Positions 25,491 through 34,102 of a DNA stretch of 64,000 nt are shown here, one piece after another. How positions within the stretch are numbered: position 1 is the first letter of the stretch; each line of letters starts with the position of its first letter. The stretch is from Pirellulaceae bacterium (lineage in GTDB: Bacteria > Planctomycetota > Planctomycetia > Pirellulales > Pirellulaceae): the NCBI GenBank assembly GCA_019636375.1, contig JAHBXS010000002.1:957621-1021620 (forward strand), given 5' to 3'. Below the pieces are notes generated by a model that was not told the DNA's origin, did not search any database, and saw nothing but the letters and a program-made list of their open reading frames with translations. Both the position numbers and the translations under genes were made by a program.

Positions 25491-26258
25491 GTGAAATTTT
25501 GTTGCATTGGAAATAAGGTCGCTTTGGTGACGTTAGGAATGTTGTTGTTGGGCTGGGTTGGCTCCAAGGGGCTCGTTCCTCAAGACGAGTATCTCAGTGG
25601 GATCGTCTGGCCAGAACCACCGGTCGTCGACCCAGGTGATGCGACGACAGCACCCAGCGACGCGGTTGTTCTCTTTGATGGTACCGATATGTCGGCCTTC
25701 GAAGGGGGGAATTGGAAAGTCGAAAATGGCTATGCCGAAGTTCGCGGTGGTGGGGTAAAAACCAAACAAGCCTTCGGAAGCTGCCAGCTCCACATCGAAT
25801 TCGCCACACCAGAAGAAGTCAAGGGAAATGGTCAAGGTCGCGGAAACAGCGGTGTCTACCTAATGGAACGCTACGAAATCCAAGTCCTCGACTCGTATGA
25901 AAATCCGACCTATTTCGACGGCCAATGCGGAGCGATCTACAAACAGCAACCACCCGCCGTCAACGCCAGTCGCAAACCCGGTGAATGGCAATCCTATGAC
26001 ATCATCTTCGATGCGCCCACGTTCGACGAAGAGGGAAAATTAACCAAGCCGGGTTACGTGACGGTCCTTCACAATGGCATCGTGATTCACCATCACTTTG
26101 AAATTCAAGGAGGCACCTTCTATAACCAGCCGCCGCATTACACGGCCCATCCTGAGAAATTGCCGATCCACATCCAAGACCATGGCGACCCCGTCCGGAT
26201 TCGCAATGTTTGGGTCCGTGAAAACATTGGACCACTTATTGGGAAAAAACCGGAGTAA
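25491..26258 (+). CDS. DUF1080 (3-keto-disaccharide hydrolase) family secreted protein
   Basis: The GTG at 25491 follows CGGAGG by eight bases and gives 255 residues. The signal segment is [16 protein letters not shown]. The DUF1080 beta-jelly-roll domain covers about residues 65-250, with hallmark stretches [55 protein letters not shown] and the C-terminal [20 protein letters not shown]. Planctomycetes encode many of these; some hydrolyse 3-keto-glucosides. It probably acts in the periplasm or outside the cell on carbohydrate. A bidirectional terminator follows. Confidence 0.9.
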   Translation: MKFCCIGNKVALVTLGMLLLGWVGSKGLVPQDEYLSGIVWPEPPVVDPGDATTAPSDAVVLFDGTDMSAFEGGNWKVENGYAEVRGGGVKTKQAFGSCQLHIEFATPEEVKGNGQGRGNSGVYLMERYEIQVLDSYENPTYFDGQCGAIYKQQPPAVNASRKPGEWQSYDIIFDAPTFDEEGKLTKPGYVTVLHNGIVIHHHFEIQGGTFYNQPPHYTAHPEKLPIHIQDHGDPVRIRNVWVRENIGPLIGKKPE

Positions 26259-26325
26259 TCTAGTGTTTGTTCGATTCCTCCTCAAAGGGGACGTGTTGGC
26301 CAAACGATTCTTAACAGCTACAAAC

Positions 26326-26365
26326 AAAACGACCTGACTGCCAAATGGCGATCAGGTCGTTTTTT
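26326..26365. terminator. Bidirectional terminator
   Basis: AAAACGACCTGA (26326-26337) pairs perfectly with TCAGGTCGTTTT (26352-26363), with T-runs on both strands. It stands between the converging DUF1080 and LolA-like genes and can stop transcription from both. Confidence 0.88.
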
Positions 26366-26399
26366 AAAGAAATTGGTGGTTGACGAAACGTGTTGTGGA

Positions 26400-27158
26400 C
26401 TATTTGTCCAGCAATGCCTTCACGTCGCTTGGCAACTCAAAATCAGCATCACTCAGGTTGGGATTGAATTCGACCTTTTCGATCTTCATCGACATTTCGC
26501 CTTGCGACATAACGGTGACTTGTTTGTGAGCAACCATAAAGTCGCCAACCTTGCGGTAGTCGGAAGTGAAGGTTTCAACTTCGCCCGCCATTGGATTGCT
26601 GCCGACGGTTTTGAGGACCATCAAAGTTTCTTTGTCGAAAAATCGTTGAGTTGTAGAGGCACCTTCTTTGAATCTCAAGTGATAACAATCCTTGCCGTCC
26701 ACTTTTTGCGAACCAGCGACTTCAATATTTTCCAGTGACTCCAACCACTTCAGTACCGGAAAGACTTCAGACATCTCTTCTGCGCTCGCCCCCAAATCTT
26801 CTTTGTTCATAATTTGAGGACCAGTCATGGCGTTGGTGGCCCAGAATACCTTGCCATCTGTCCCTTGTTTCATTTCGCCGAATTGATCCATGTCAATGAT
26901 GATGACGGCCTTTCCATCCTTTTGTTTCGTCTTAATGGAGGCTTTCATTTCCCCAAAGGGACCTTCCATCGTCATGGTCGCTTCAGTAACCATCGACTTG
27001 GCTTCCTTCATTTTTTCGACTGGCCCCAGAGCAGCCAAATGTTTTTCAATGATTGTCTTGGCATCAGGTAGGTCTTGGGCTGCCGAGTAAGAACCCAACT
27101 GAGCCATCAAACAACACATCAACGCACCCAACCACAAACTTCGTTTCGTAATTTTCAT
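26400..27158 (-). CDS. Secreted LolA-like protein, unknown role
   Basis: A 252-residue protein with a signal peptide (LWLGALMCCLMAQLGSYSAAQ). The mature part reads as a curved beta-sheet protein like LolA/LolB or outer-membrane lipoprotein-sorting proteins: KSMVTEATMTMEGPFGEMKA, AVIIIDMDQFGEMKQGTDG, VDGKDCYHLRFKEG, ETLMVLKTVGSNPMAGEVE. There is no lipobox. Such proteins may carry lipids or lipoproteins across the periplasm; no partner is adjacent. The 300-base divergent region to the fasciclin gene should hold promoters for both. Confidence 0.65.
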   Translation of the reverse strand: MKITKRSLWLGALMCCLMAQLGSYSAAQDLPDAKTIIEKHLAALGPVEKMKEAKSMVTEATMTMEGPFGEMKASIKTKQKDGKAVIIIDMDQFGEMKQGTDGKVFWATNAMTGPQIMNKEDLGASAEEMSEVFPVLKWLESLENIEVAGSQKVDGKDCYHLRFKEGASTTQRFFDKETLMVLKTVGSNPMAGEVETFTSDYRKVGDFMVAHKQVTVMSQGEMSMKIEKVEFNPNLSDADFELPSDVKALLDK

Positions 27159-27459
27159 AAAACTTTCTTTCTGAGTCCAAAGGTCAAAAAACGCGATTCG
27201 TCATGCGAAATTGTCGATCTGAATTTTCGCAAATCCACATAACTTTACATACGACTAAAGGTCCCAAGCATTGTAGCAATTAAACAAACGCTTGAACTCC
27301 TGCACAATCAACGAAATCAAAAATATCTTTTTTTTCCCAAAAACATCGTTGTTCATCTGAACTCTCTACGGTCAGTCTCACCGTGCCAAGAGTACACTTT
27401 ACGGCTTCCAATTGTCGGACGCCGGTTAGACACCCGTTTTAAGATTCTAGGAGTCAGAA
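27159..27459. other. Divergent intergenic region
   Basis: About 300 A+T-rich bases between the LolA-like and fasciclin genes, with runs of T near 27330 and no gene or clear hairpin. Promoters for both flanking genes are expected here, but I cannot name boxes with confidence. Confidence 0.4.
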
Positions 27460-28014
27460 ATGAAGAAGTTGACATTGTTGGTTTGTGGTTTGTTGTTCGC
27501 TGGATTCACCTCACAAGTATCCGCTCAAGAGTGTGCAAGCACATGCCAAAAGGCTTGCCCGAGCACTCAGTTGGTCTCCGCACCGGTCGTGGAAGACAAA
27601 GACATCGTTGACACCGCCGTCGGTGCCGAAGCTTTCTCGACGCTGGTTGCCGCCGTGAAGGCAGCCGGTCTCGTTGATGTCCTTAAGGGTGATGGTCCCT
27701 TCACCGTATTCGCACCAACCAACGAAGCATTTGCAAAAATCCCCCAAGAAACTCTGGAAAGTTTGCTGAAGCCAGAAAACAAGGACCAATTGGTCGCCAT
27801 CCTCAAGTATCACGTGGTTGCCGGTAACGTCATGGCCGCCGATGTGGTGAAACTGACCGAGGCGGAAACTGTCGAAGGTTCAAAAGTCACCATCAAAGTC
27901 GAAGACGGCAAAGTCATGCTGAATGGTAGCTCTCAAGTCGTCAAAACCGACATCAAGTGCAAGAACGGCGTGATTCACGTGATCGACACCGTAATCCTCC
28001 CACCAGCAAAATAG
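27460..28014 (+). CDS. Secreted fasciclin (FAS1) domain protein
   Basis: A 184-residue protein with a signal peptide ([22 protein letters not shown]) and a short cysteine-containing linker ([12 protein letters not shown]). A single FAS1 domain follows. The FAS1 H1 motif is [19 protein letters not shown], the YH motif is [10 protein letters not shown], and H2 is [16 protein letters not shown]1 proteins mediate adhesion or matrix contacts; bacterial ones are secreted. The ribosome site TAGGAG lies before the ATG. A strong terminator follows the gene. Confidence 0.94.
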   Translation: MKKLTLLVCGLLFAGFTSQVSAQECASTCQKACPSTQLVSAPVVEDKDIVDTAVGAEAFSTLVAAVKAAGLVDVLKGDGPFTVFAPTNEAFAKIPQETLESLLKPENKDQLVAILKYHVVAGNVMAADVVKLTEAETVEGSKVTIKVEDGKVMLNGSSQVVKTDIKCKNGVIHVIDTVILPPAK

Positions 28015-28049
28015 TTTGGTAATCATCGCGAGATGAGTTAACTTTTTAG

Positions 28050-28080
28050 AAGGTGGCCAATTTCTTGGCCACCTTTTTTT
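28050..28080 (+). terminator. Rho-independent terminator of the fasciclin gene
   Basis: AAGGTGGCCAA pairs with TTGGCCACCTT across a short TTTC loop and is followed by a run of seven to eight T. Confidence 0.93.
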
Positions 28081-28215
28081 GCTGGAGCCCCGAAAATAAG
28101 TGTTTATGGGCCGCTCCTTTAACAGTAAACTAACAATTCGACTCAGAAGGTTGAATCAAGATGTCGATTCAACTTCTACAGGTTTGGTGTTTTTTCAATT
28201 TTTTGGAGAAAGAAA

Positions 28216-28578
28216 ATGTTAGCAAAGAAATGGCTTTGGCTTCCGACCGCTGTCGCCTTGGTGGCGATTGGCTGCGGAACCACAACAACGTCGACCGAGA
28301 CCGGCAATTCGGGAACAACCCAACTCGCAAGCTCGGCGGAATCAGGTGAAGTCGAGGGAATTCACGTCGTCCTCAAAGTCCCCAACATGACGTGAGCGGG
28401 CTGTCCCGCGTTGGTCCAACGCGATTTAGAAAAGATCGAAGGCATTGCCAATATCAAAACCGATCGTGCCACCCGCACTGCCAGTTTTACCCTCACCAAA
28501 CCTGATGTCGACTACAAGGCTAAACTGGAAGAGTTCGCCAAAACGAACTCGAAAATAAAAGGTTTTGAAATTCAGTAG
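28216..28578 (+). CDS. Candidate selenoprotein: MerP-like HMA-domain lipoprotein (MTUAGC)
   Basis: Read through one in-frame TGA (28393-28395, codon 60) this gene gives 120 residues. GGAG lies seven bases before the ATG. The N-terminus is a lipoprotein-type signal (LPTAVALVAIGC), then a Ser/Thr-rich linker. From about residue 50 it is a heavy-metal-associated domain: HVVLKVPNMT-U-AGCPALV, then LEKIEGIANIKTD and the C-terminal strand KIKGFEIQ. HMA domains read GMTCxxC; here the first metal-binding Cys is the TGA and Cys63 is kept. A hairpin with a GGUC loop starts 11 nt after the TGA. Conventional annotation would end the protein at T59. It may bind or reduce a thiophilic metal at the cell surface; that is inference. 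Confidence 0.82.
28407..28423 (+). promoter_or_regulatory. Candidate bacterial SECIS hairpin of the HMA gene
   Basis: CGCGTT-GGUCC-AACGCG forms a perfect stem of six pairs (seven if the loop closes to GUC). Seventeen nucleotides lie between the TGA and the GGUC, close to the spacing in Escherichia coli fdhF. The loop is the same as in the thioredoxin-like gene at 10785-10800, although the stems are unrelated in sequence. An alternative small hairpin, GCGGG-CTGT-CCCGC at 28396-28409, overlaps its left side. Confidence 0.75.
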
Positions 28579-28627
28579 CACGGAGTCTCCCGACTCTGTC
28601 ACACCGCAACAAAAGGTGTCATCACCC

Positions 28628-28659
28628 AGGCGACGGCTCATTCGATTCGTCGCCTTTTT
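28628..28659 (+). terminator. Rho-independent terminator after the HMA selenoprotein gene
   Basis: AGGCGACG (28628-28635) pairs with CGTCGCCT (28648-28655), followed by a T-run. Its position 50 bases after the TAG at 28578 supports that stop, rather than the TGA, as the real gene end. Confidence 0.88.
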
Positions 28660-28688
28660 CGTCCAAAAAGAGTAGCGGGGTCAGACCG

Positions 28689-30905
28689 CTATGACAAATC
28701 GCGTACCACGATGCGGTTGCCAACCGCCTCTACGATTTCCACTTGTGCCGCCGTCTCAATCACCGCACCGTCGCTAATCACGTCGAAGACTCGATTGCCA
28801 ATTCGAGCCTTGCCCGTAGGCATCAGTTTCGTCACCGTCACACCACGCTGGCCGACTTCGACTGCGAATTCCGATCGCGATAATTCCCGCTCGTACTCCG
28901 CTTCAGCCTCGGGTGGTTCCAGCATCATCTCACGCACCACCGGAAACTGCCGCGCGTAACGCCGCAGCACCATCAACGTCACCAAACAACCGGACGCCAA
29001 CGCCAACCCCATCCCCAGCGTGTACGGCAAATGCTCAAACTCCCGCTGCGTTCGGGGGATAATAAAACTCTGTGTCGCCAGCACTACAGCGGTGATCATC
29101 ATCAGGAGACCGCCGATCCCAAAAATTCCAAACCCCGGCAAGACAAACAACTCGATGACCAAAAAAATCGCGCCTGTCAGAAACAATAAAATCTCAAACC
29201 AGGTCGCATTGCCACCGAAATACTGACTCCAAAAAAACAACACCAAAAAAACCGTCCCCAAGAAACCGGGCACGCCCAACCCAGGAGAGCTGGACTCGGT
29301 AGACAGCAACATAATCGCAAACATTACCAACCAAAACGACACCAGCGGCGAAGACAAAAAACTTGCGAAATTGGCCAGCATTCGATCAGCTTCGGTTGGC
29401 TTTATCAACTTCGGAGATTCACGAAGCTGATAATAGACCGAAATTTCTTCTTCGCTTTTTAACAACATCCGCACGACCCCTTGGTTCTCGCACTCGGCCG
29501 CTGTCAATGCTTGATTCAATTCGAGTGGACCACGATTGACCCATTGCTTGGCCGGTTCCAAAACTGCCTCTTCTTCGGGATCAATCCAACGGGCCTCACC
29601 TGAAAGCAAATTTTGCACCCGCACTGGACGCCACTCCAAATCAATCATCCCCCGCAATAATCCAAGGTCTCGCTCGCGAACGTCACTGATGAACGGCAGG
29701 TCAGCAACAATGGCCTTGATCTCATCGGGGTACAACATCGGAGCATAACTCCCCCCTAGCTCTGCGTTCTGCTGCATCAACACGTGATGACAGGCCAGGG
29801 CAACGATCGCCAGCGGACCCGACGCCCCCCCGCGATCAATGTAGGCCGTCGTTTGAATCTCTTCCGGATTCAATTCGGCAAGATACCGCGCCAAGCGCAT
29901 CGCGACTTTGTAATTGCCCGACCCTCCGGAGAGATGAATGATCACCAAATTCGCCCCGCTCGACTGAATCTGATTTTCAATCGCTCTAATTCCCCAATCC
30001 ACACTACGCTGGTCCAGCATCTGGGGGACTTCAAATCGAACGGCCTTCCACTCGCGAGTTCCGCGATTGTCGATCTCCGTGGCCTGTAAACCCACACCTA
30101 ATTTGGAGGCAAGTTCATTGCGATCCGCTGCGATCAAGCAGTTCGGCGAAATGCGAATGAGCTGTTGCGCGGAATAGGCCGCCAAGTCGCCGACCTTTTT
30201 GAGCGTCTCGGACTGCACGACCCGACCGGCGCTTTCAAGTTGGCTCAACTGCTCGCGATCAACCAACTCCTCCCCTTGAGCCGTGGTCGCCCAATGCAAC
30301 GAAGCTCGCGGATCAACGAAGGTCATCGCGACCGACAAAGGCAACGTCAGCCGCCGACTCGCGATGTTTTTGTAAACATCGACCGTGAGCGAGTCGAAGC
30401 GATCTTCGCTTGAAACCGCACTCCCTAGCACAGTTTCGGGATCCAGCACGATTTGCTCTGTCGCCAAAGCCACCAGCACCGCGTGACCCTCCAAAACCGG
30501 ACCCCTCCGCGAGGCCGGATCAAGCGCCATGCGACTCGCCCGCAAGCCTGGCACATAAGCCACCGTCCGCACCCGCGCAAACCGCTCGCTGGTGAGTATC
30601 GATGCAATCTCCTGACAATCGGCCAGCTTGCTACCCGCCCCGGTTTGCCCGCGATCGGTCTCAAATTGCAAGATCAACGTCGGCCGTGTCTCAGCTCTGA
30701 CGGTCGGTGGAAATCGATCCAGTACGGACTCGGCCCCTTTCACGATCTGCTCGCGAACCCGCTGGTCAATCGGCAAGGGGACTCGGATGATAACGGGGTT
30801 TGCAAGCTGCGAATCTCCCTCTTTTTGGTCAACTTGTTGCCCCCACAGCCCGCACGGACCGAAAGCACCCAACAGACTGATTATTACGAAAAAAACTCGC
30901 TGCAT
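28689..30905 (-). CDS. NfeD-family membrane protease with two ClpP-like domains
   Basis: A 738-residue protein: a signal peptide (MQRVFFVIISLLGAFGPCGLWGQ), an N-terminal ClpP/crotonase-like domain (about 40-250), and a second ClpP-like domain (about 285-435) with LVIIHLSGGSGNYKVAMRLA and a candidate serine in DRGGASGPLAIVALACHHVLM. Membrane helices follow (SFWLVMFAIMLLS, FLGTVFLVLFFWS, WFEILLFLTGAIFLVIELFVLPGFGIFGIGG). A C-terminal NfeD OB domain ends it (ELSRSEFAVEVGQRGVTVTKLMPTGKARIGNRVFDVI). Long NfeD proteins cleave stomatin-like partners. Ser-Lys catalytic residues are not fully evident here. Confidence 0.85.
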   Translation of the reverse strand: MQRVFFVIISLLGAFGPCGLWGQQVDQKEGDSQLANPVIIRVPLPIDQRVREQIVKGAESVLDRFPPTVRAETRPTLILQFETDRGQTGAGSKLADCQEIASILTSERFARVRTVAYVPGLRASRMALDPASRRGPVLEGHAVLVALATEQIVLDPETVLGSAVSSEDRFDSLTVDVYKNIASRRLTLPLSVAMTFVDPRASLHWATTAQGEELVDREQLSQLESAGRVVQSETLKKVGDLAAYSAQQLIRISPNCLIAADRNELASKLGVGLQATEIDNRGTREWKAVRFEVPQMLDQRSVDWGIRAIENQIQSSGANLVIIHLSGGSGNYKVAMRLARYLAELNPEEIQTTAYIDRGGASGPLAIVALACHHVLMQQNAELGGSYAPMLYPDEIKAIVADLPFISDVRERDLGLLRGMIDLEWRPVRVQNLLSGEARWIDPEEEAVLEPAKQWVNRGPLELNQALTAAECENQGVVRMLLKSEEEISVYYQLRESPKLIKPTEADRMLANFASFLSSPLVSFWLVMFAIMLLSTESSSPGLGVPGFLGTVFLVLFFWSQYFGGNATWFEILLFLTGAIFLVIELFVLPGFGIFGIGGLLMMITAVVLATQSFIIPRTQREFEHLPYTLGMGLALASGCLVTLMVLRRYARQFPVVREMMLEPPEAEAEYERELSRSEFAVEVGQRGVTVTKLMPTGKARIGNRVFDVISDGAVIETAAQVEIVEAVGNRIVVRDLS

Positions 30906-31129
30906 CGTCGAATTACTCGTTCTTTACAAATGCTAAAACAATTGGCTCTACACCCAAATAGGCCCGCATCCCTTGTCGCATCAACAACTTCACTTTTCGG
31001 CCAAAATACTCGACAGCGACCGGACACCGGAACACTATTCTACGCGATTGGTCGGCAATAAAGAAACATTTACGCGATTTTTACACATCTCCCGAATCGC
31101 CAGCAAATCGATAGAAAGCTGTGCGAAAC

Positions 31130-31196
31130 GTAGCGGAAGTCGTCAAGACTTTCGTCAATCGCGATAAAACTCGAAACTCGTGATGAATTCCGCTAC
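31130..31196. repeat. GTAGCGGAA-family palindromic repeat, copy 3
   Basis: A 67-base imperfect palindrome starting GTAGCGGAAGTCGTCAAG and ending AATTCCGCTAC. It sits between the protease gene and a small membrane-protein gene and has diverged in the centre and right arm compared with copy 2. Confidence 0.82.
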
Positions 31197-31230
31197 CCTG
31201 AAATCAACGTTTGACGGACCTCATGGTGCA

Positions 31231-31674
31231 TCAATCCGTAATGGCCTTGCTCGACCGCGATGAGGTTGTCGGAATATACCTACCTGCCAGGAAAAAACCC
31301 AACAAAAATCCAAACCCTAGCAAAAAGGCAAACGTCTCCGTATCCGACGTTTCGGTCATCCATGCATAGCTTCCCATCCCCAATGCTGTCGCGATGCCAT
31401 AGCCGCTCAAACGCCAAAGCACTCGCGGGTCTCTAACCGCCGCTTGGAAAATCGCTCTCGACACTCGATCAATTTCCCGCGCGATCAAGGCCATTCCGAC
31501 CGTACCTATCCAAACGTAAAAAAAAGCGATTGACCAATTGATGATCGGCGAGAATCGTTCTGACGCGTGGCTCCAACTCATGGCAAGATGCCATAGAGTC
31601 AGCACGATGCCTGCGCCACCTCCAGCAAGCATCACCCAAAAGGTCCGCGAGTTTGCAAGTTGTCTGATTTCCAT
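31231..31674 (-). CDS. Small integral membrane protein, unknown
   Basis: The ATG at 31674 has GGAG nine bases upstream and gives 147 residues. Four hydrophobic segments can be seen: TFWVMLAGGGAGIVLTLWHLA, WSIAFFYVWIGTVGMALIA, LSGYGIATALGMGSYAW and TFAFLLGFGFLLGFFLAG. No domain is recognised. The C-terminus is Ser/Arg rich. No context suggests a role. Confidence 0.7.
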   Translation of the reverse strand: MEIRQLANSRTFWVMLAGGGAGIVLTLWHLAMSWSHASERFSPIINWSIAFFYVWIGTVGMALIAREIDRVSRAIFQAAVRDPRVLWRLSGYGIATALGMGSYAWMTETSDTETFAFLLGFGFLLGFFLAGRYIPTTSSRSSKAITD

Positions 31675-32095
31675 CGAACGACGCTCCAACAAAAAGTTTT
31701 TTTGTTTCGACGTAAAAACTTAGCATCTAATTTTGAGTTATTCTGAGTGGCAAAGACTCATGGAACTGCGGCAATGAAACATCATAAACAGATTGAGCCG
31801 ATTGTATTGATCACAAGGTCTGGTCTTAAAACGATCGAATCCCTCACGCAATCTTAATCATTTCTTCACAACGCGATGCTATTTTGACGAGCCGTACGGA
31901 GCATTTCCGTGCAAAAAATCGGTTTGTTGTGTAAGCTGGCGAGTACCCTCATTTCGGGCTTTCTTGAAAAGTCTAAAATGGTGGCGGTTAGGTCAGACTT
32001 GTTGTCCGGCCGCTTCTCAACGTCAGGAGCTATCCAGACAACGAGCAATACGAACCCGACGCGCAAGCAAGTGTACCAATCACTTACAAAAACGC

Positions 32096-32233
32096 GTAGG
32101 GTGTGTGGAGTCGGCATATTCGGTTGGTGTGTTCCGCAAGTCGGTGTGTTGGTGATCTGAAATCGCTTTAACACCCGGCACTGTTTGCCGACGAAACACA
32201 CCATCTGTCGCCGACTTGCTCCACACACCCTAC
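32096..32233. repeat. GTAGGGTGTGTG cruciform element, single copy
   Basis: A 138-base member of the family at 9371 and 52135, with the same inverse ends and inner pairing arms. It is flanked by near-identical 19-base sequences exactly 200 bases apart (CCCGACGCGCAAGCAAGTG at 32055 and CCCGACACGCAAACGAGTG at 32255). A minus-strand frame across it (31866-32228) is spurious. The rest of 31675-32095 shows no gene. Confidence 0.88.
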
Positions 32234-32308
32234 GACGACTACGACGACGACAAGCCCGACACGCAAACGAGTGAACTAATTTTTTTTAATGGTTGATACA
32301 GAACTAAC

Positions 32309-33004
32309 ATGCGTACCACCAAAGTACTCTTGGTTGAAGATGATCGCCCCTTGGCCGAAATCATTGAATACAATCTCAACGCTAATGGCTTTGAAGTCAT
32401 CCGTTCGAGCGACGGACAAGACGCCTTGAACCAAGTCCACCAGCGAAACCCTGATATCATCTTGCTGGATTTAATGATCCCGGTGATCGATGGACTAGAG
32501 GTATGCCGCCGTCTGCGGGCCAGTGTCGAAACCGCGAGCATTCCAATTTTGATCCTTACCGCCAAAAGTGAAGAGGTCGATCAAATCGTCGGGTACCGTG
32601 TCGGTGCTGACGATTACGTGACCAAACCGTTTAGCGTGCGGGTCCTCATGGAGCGGATTAAATCGCTGTTGCGACGCCAACAACCGACGAATTCGAATTT
32701 AGTGACCGTCCCCCGTTCTGGCATCGTTGTGGATCGACTAAAACATATGGTGATGTTAGACGAGCAACCGATTGACCTGACCCCTAGCGAATTTCGCTTG
32801 CTCGACACCTTGATCCGGCAACCCGGTCGCGCTTTTGATCGCATGGAACTGATCGATTCGGCTCTGGGCTCCGACACCGTTGTCTTGGACCGCACGATCG
32901 ATGTTCACATTCGCAGCCTCCGAAAAAAATTGGGGGGCAAAGCCGACTTTATTCAAACCGTCCGCGGAGTTGGCTACCGATTCCAAGACCCGAATACCAT
33001 TTAG
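32309..33004 (+). CDS. OmpR/PhoB-type response regulator, no adjacent kinase
   Basis: A 231-residue DNA-binding response regulator. The receiver domain has LLVEDDRPLAEII, the phospho-acceptor Asp in DIILLDLMIP, the switch Thr in ILILTAK and the lysine in DDYVTKPF. The winged-helix domain ends with SDTVVLDRTIDVHIRSLRKKL and VRGVGYRF. Its regulon and signal are unknown because no histidine kinase gene lies next to it; the downstream frame is a DUF1559 protein, not a kinase. The PhoB group is the closest type by sequence feel. Confidence 0.93.
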   Translation: MRTTKVLLVEDDRPLAEIIEYNLNANGFEVIRSSDGQDALNQVHQRNPDIILLDLMIPVIDGLEVCRRLRASVETASIPILILTAKSEEVDQIVGYRVGADDYVTKPFSVRVLMERIKSLLRRQQPTNSNLVTVPRSGIVVDRLKHMVMLDEQPIDLTPSEFRLLDTLIRQPGRAFDRMELIDSALGSDTVVLDRTIDVHIRSLRKKLGGKADFIQTVRGVGYRFQDPNTI

Positions 33005-33977
33005 GGCACAGTCGGCTGGTGACGCAACTCGCGAGTCGAGCTTTGTTCAATGCAGTAGGCATTATCGATCTGTCTCAATCGCCCGCGCCGGTTTTTCGAG
33101 TCTCGATCTTTTGATCACCGTTATCGCAATCGGTTTCTTGGCAGTTTTGATTTCTCTTGTAATCTCGAACCGAAAAACCACTTCGAACAGCAACCTTTGC
33201 AAGTACCGTTTGTCGCAACTGACAACCGCTACGCAAGAGTTCGAAAACGTCTCACAAAGACTTCCCTCAGGTTTGTGGTACCAAGAAATCATGGCCTTTA
33301 CAGGTAGCCCTCTTTTTAATCAAGTCTTGGTCGATCGCGATTTCCCCGACGAGCAAATCGAAGCCCTCACCTGCCCTGCAGATCATGGAGACTCGCATCT
33401 TGCACCCAATGGCTACTCGAATTTCGTGGCCAATCATGGTGTTTGGCCGCTACGTCCTGAACTCGCCGGACCAGTTAAATTCTATTCCGATGCTCAAACT
33501 CACGCACTTCGCATGTCGGACATTGCCGACGGAACACATTCGACCGCGTTGTTCAGCGAGGTATTGCGCGGAGGCAACGGGAGGCTGAGGATGATTTGGA
33601 GCTTGGAAGAAGGCCCCTTTGAGGCCGATCAACTCGATGACTTTGCAGCAGCCGCCCAGCAACTCCCTAAAGACCCTGAGAAGCAAGGGTTTGTCGGCCA
33701 CAAATCGACGAAAGGTCGAATCATCGCTCGTTCGCTGGCATCAGGCAATCCAATTATCTATTCCGAAGGGCTCGGACGCTCACTCTATAATCACGGGACG
33801 CTACCCCAAACTCCTGCTTGTCAAAACGGCACCATATCTCGCGACTCATTGGTTCCACCTTCCAGCGCCCACAAGGACGTTCATGTCGCCTTCTGCGATG
33901 GCCGTATCGAATCCGTCACCCGCCAAATCAACCTCCAAATCTGGCGTGCCTACGGCAGCACCGCCGCCAACGACTGA
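32970..33977 (+). CDS. DUF1559 protein with degenerate pseudopilin N-terminus
   Basis: The body of this frame matches planctomycete DUF1559 proteins: a pseudopilin-like segment (AGFSSLDLLITVIAIGFLAVL), a variable beta-rich middle with HALRMSDIADGTHSTALFSEV, and the C-terminal DVHVAFCDGRIESV. No ATG or GTG exists between the response-regulator stop at 33004 and the pilin segment. The start given is a TTG inside the regulator gene, so the true start is unknown. The usual G-F-T-L-I-E-L processing site is altered to G-F-S-S-L-D-L, with Asp at the place of the conserved Glu. It may be a decaying gene or may use an unusual start. Confidence 0.65.
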   Translation: MATDSKTRIPFRAQSAGDATRESSFVQCSRHYRSVSIARAGFSSLDLLITVIAIGFLAVLISLVISNRKTTSNSNLCKYRLSQLTTATQEFENVSQRLPSGLWYQEIMAFTGSPLFNQVLVDRDFPDEQIEALTCPADHGDSHLAPNGYSNFVANHGVWPLRPELAGPVKFYSDAQTHALRMSDIADGTHSTALFSEVLRGGNGRLRMIWSLEEGPFEADQLDDFAAAAQQLPKDPEKQGFVGHKSTKGRIIARSLASGNPIIYSEGLGRSLYNHGTLPQTPACQNGTISRDSLVPPSSAHKDVHVAFCDGRIESVTRQINLQIWRAYGSTAAND

Positions 33978-34102
33978 GCCAACAACCTGTCGATTGGTTC
34001 CGTCTTCAAACGATCCAGTAAAAGAGGCAGCGGAAAGGTTGCGCGCAAAGGCGCCAAGCCGCAAAGATTCAGTTGCTCAATTCGATTTGGTAAAATATGT
34101 GG

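Noticed and set aside
28161..28349. A plus-strand 62-residue protein overlapping the HMA gene
   Set aside because: It is out of frame with the HMA gene, has no ribosome site, and its sequence is not protein-like.
31866..32228. A 120-residue minus-strand protein
   Set aside because: Its first third is the cruciform repeat read as protein, and similar peptides appear at every repeat copy.
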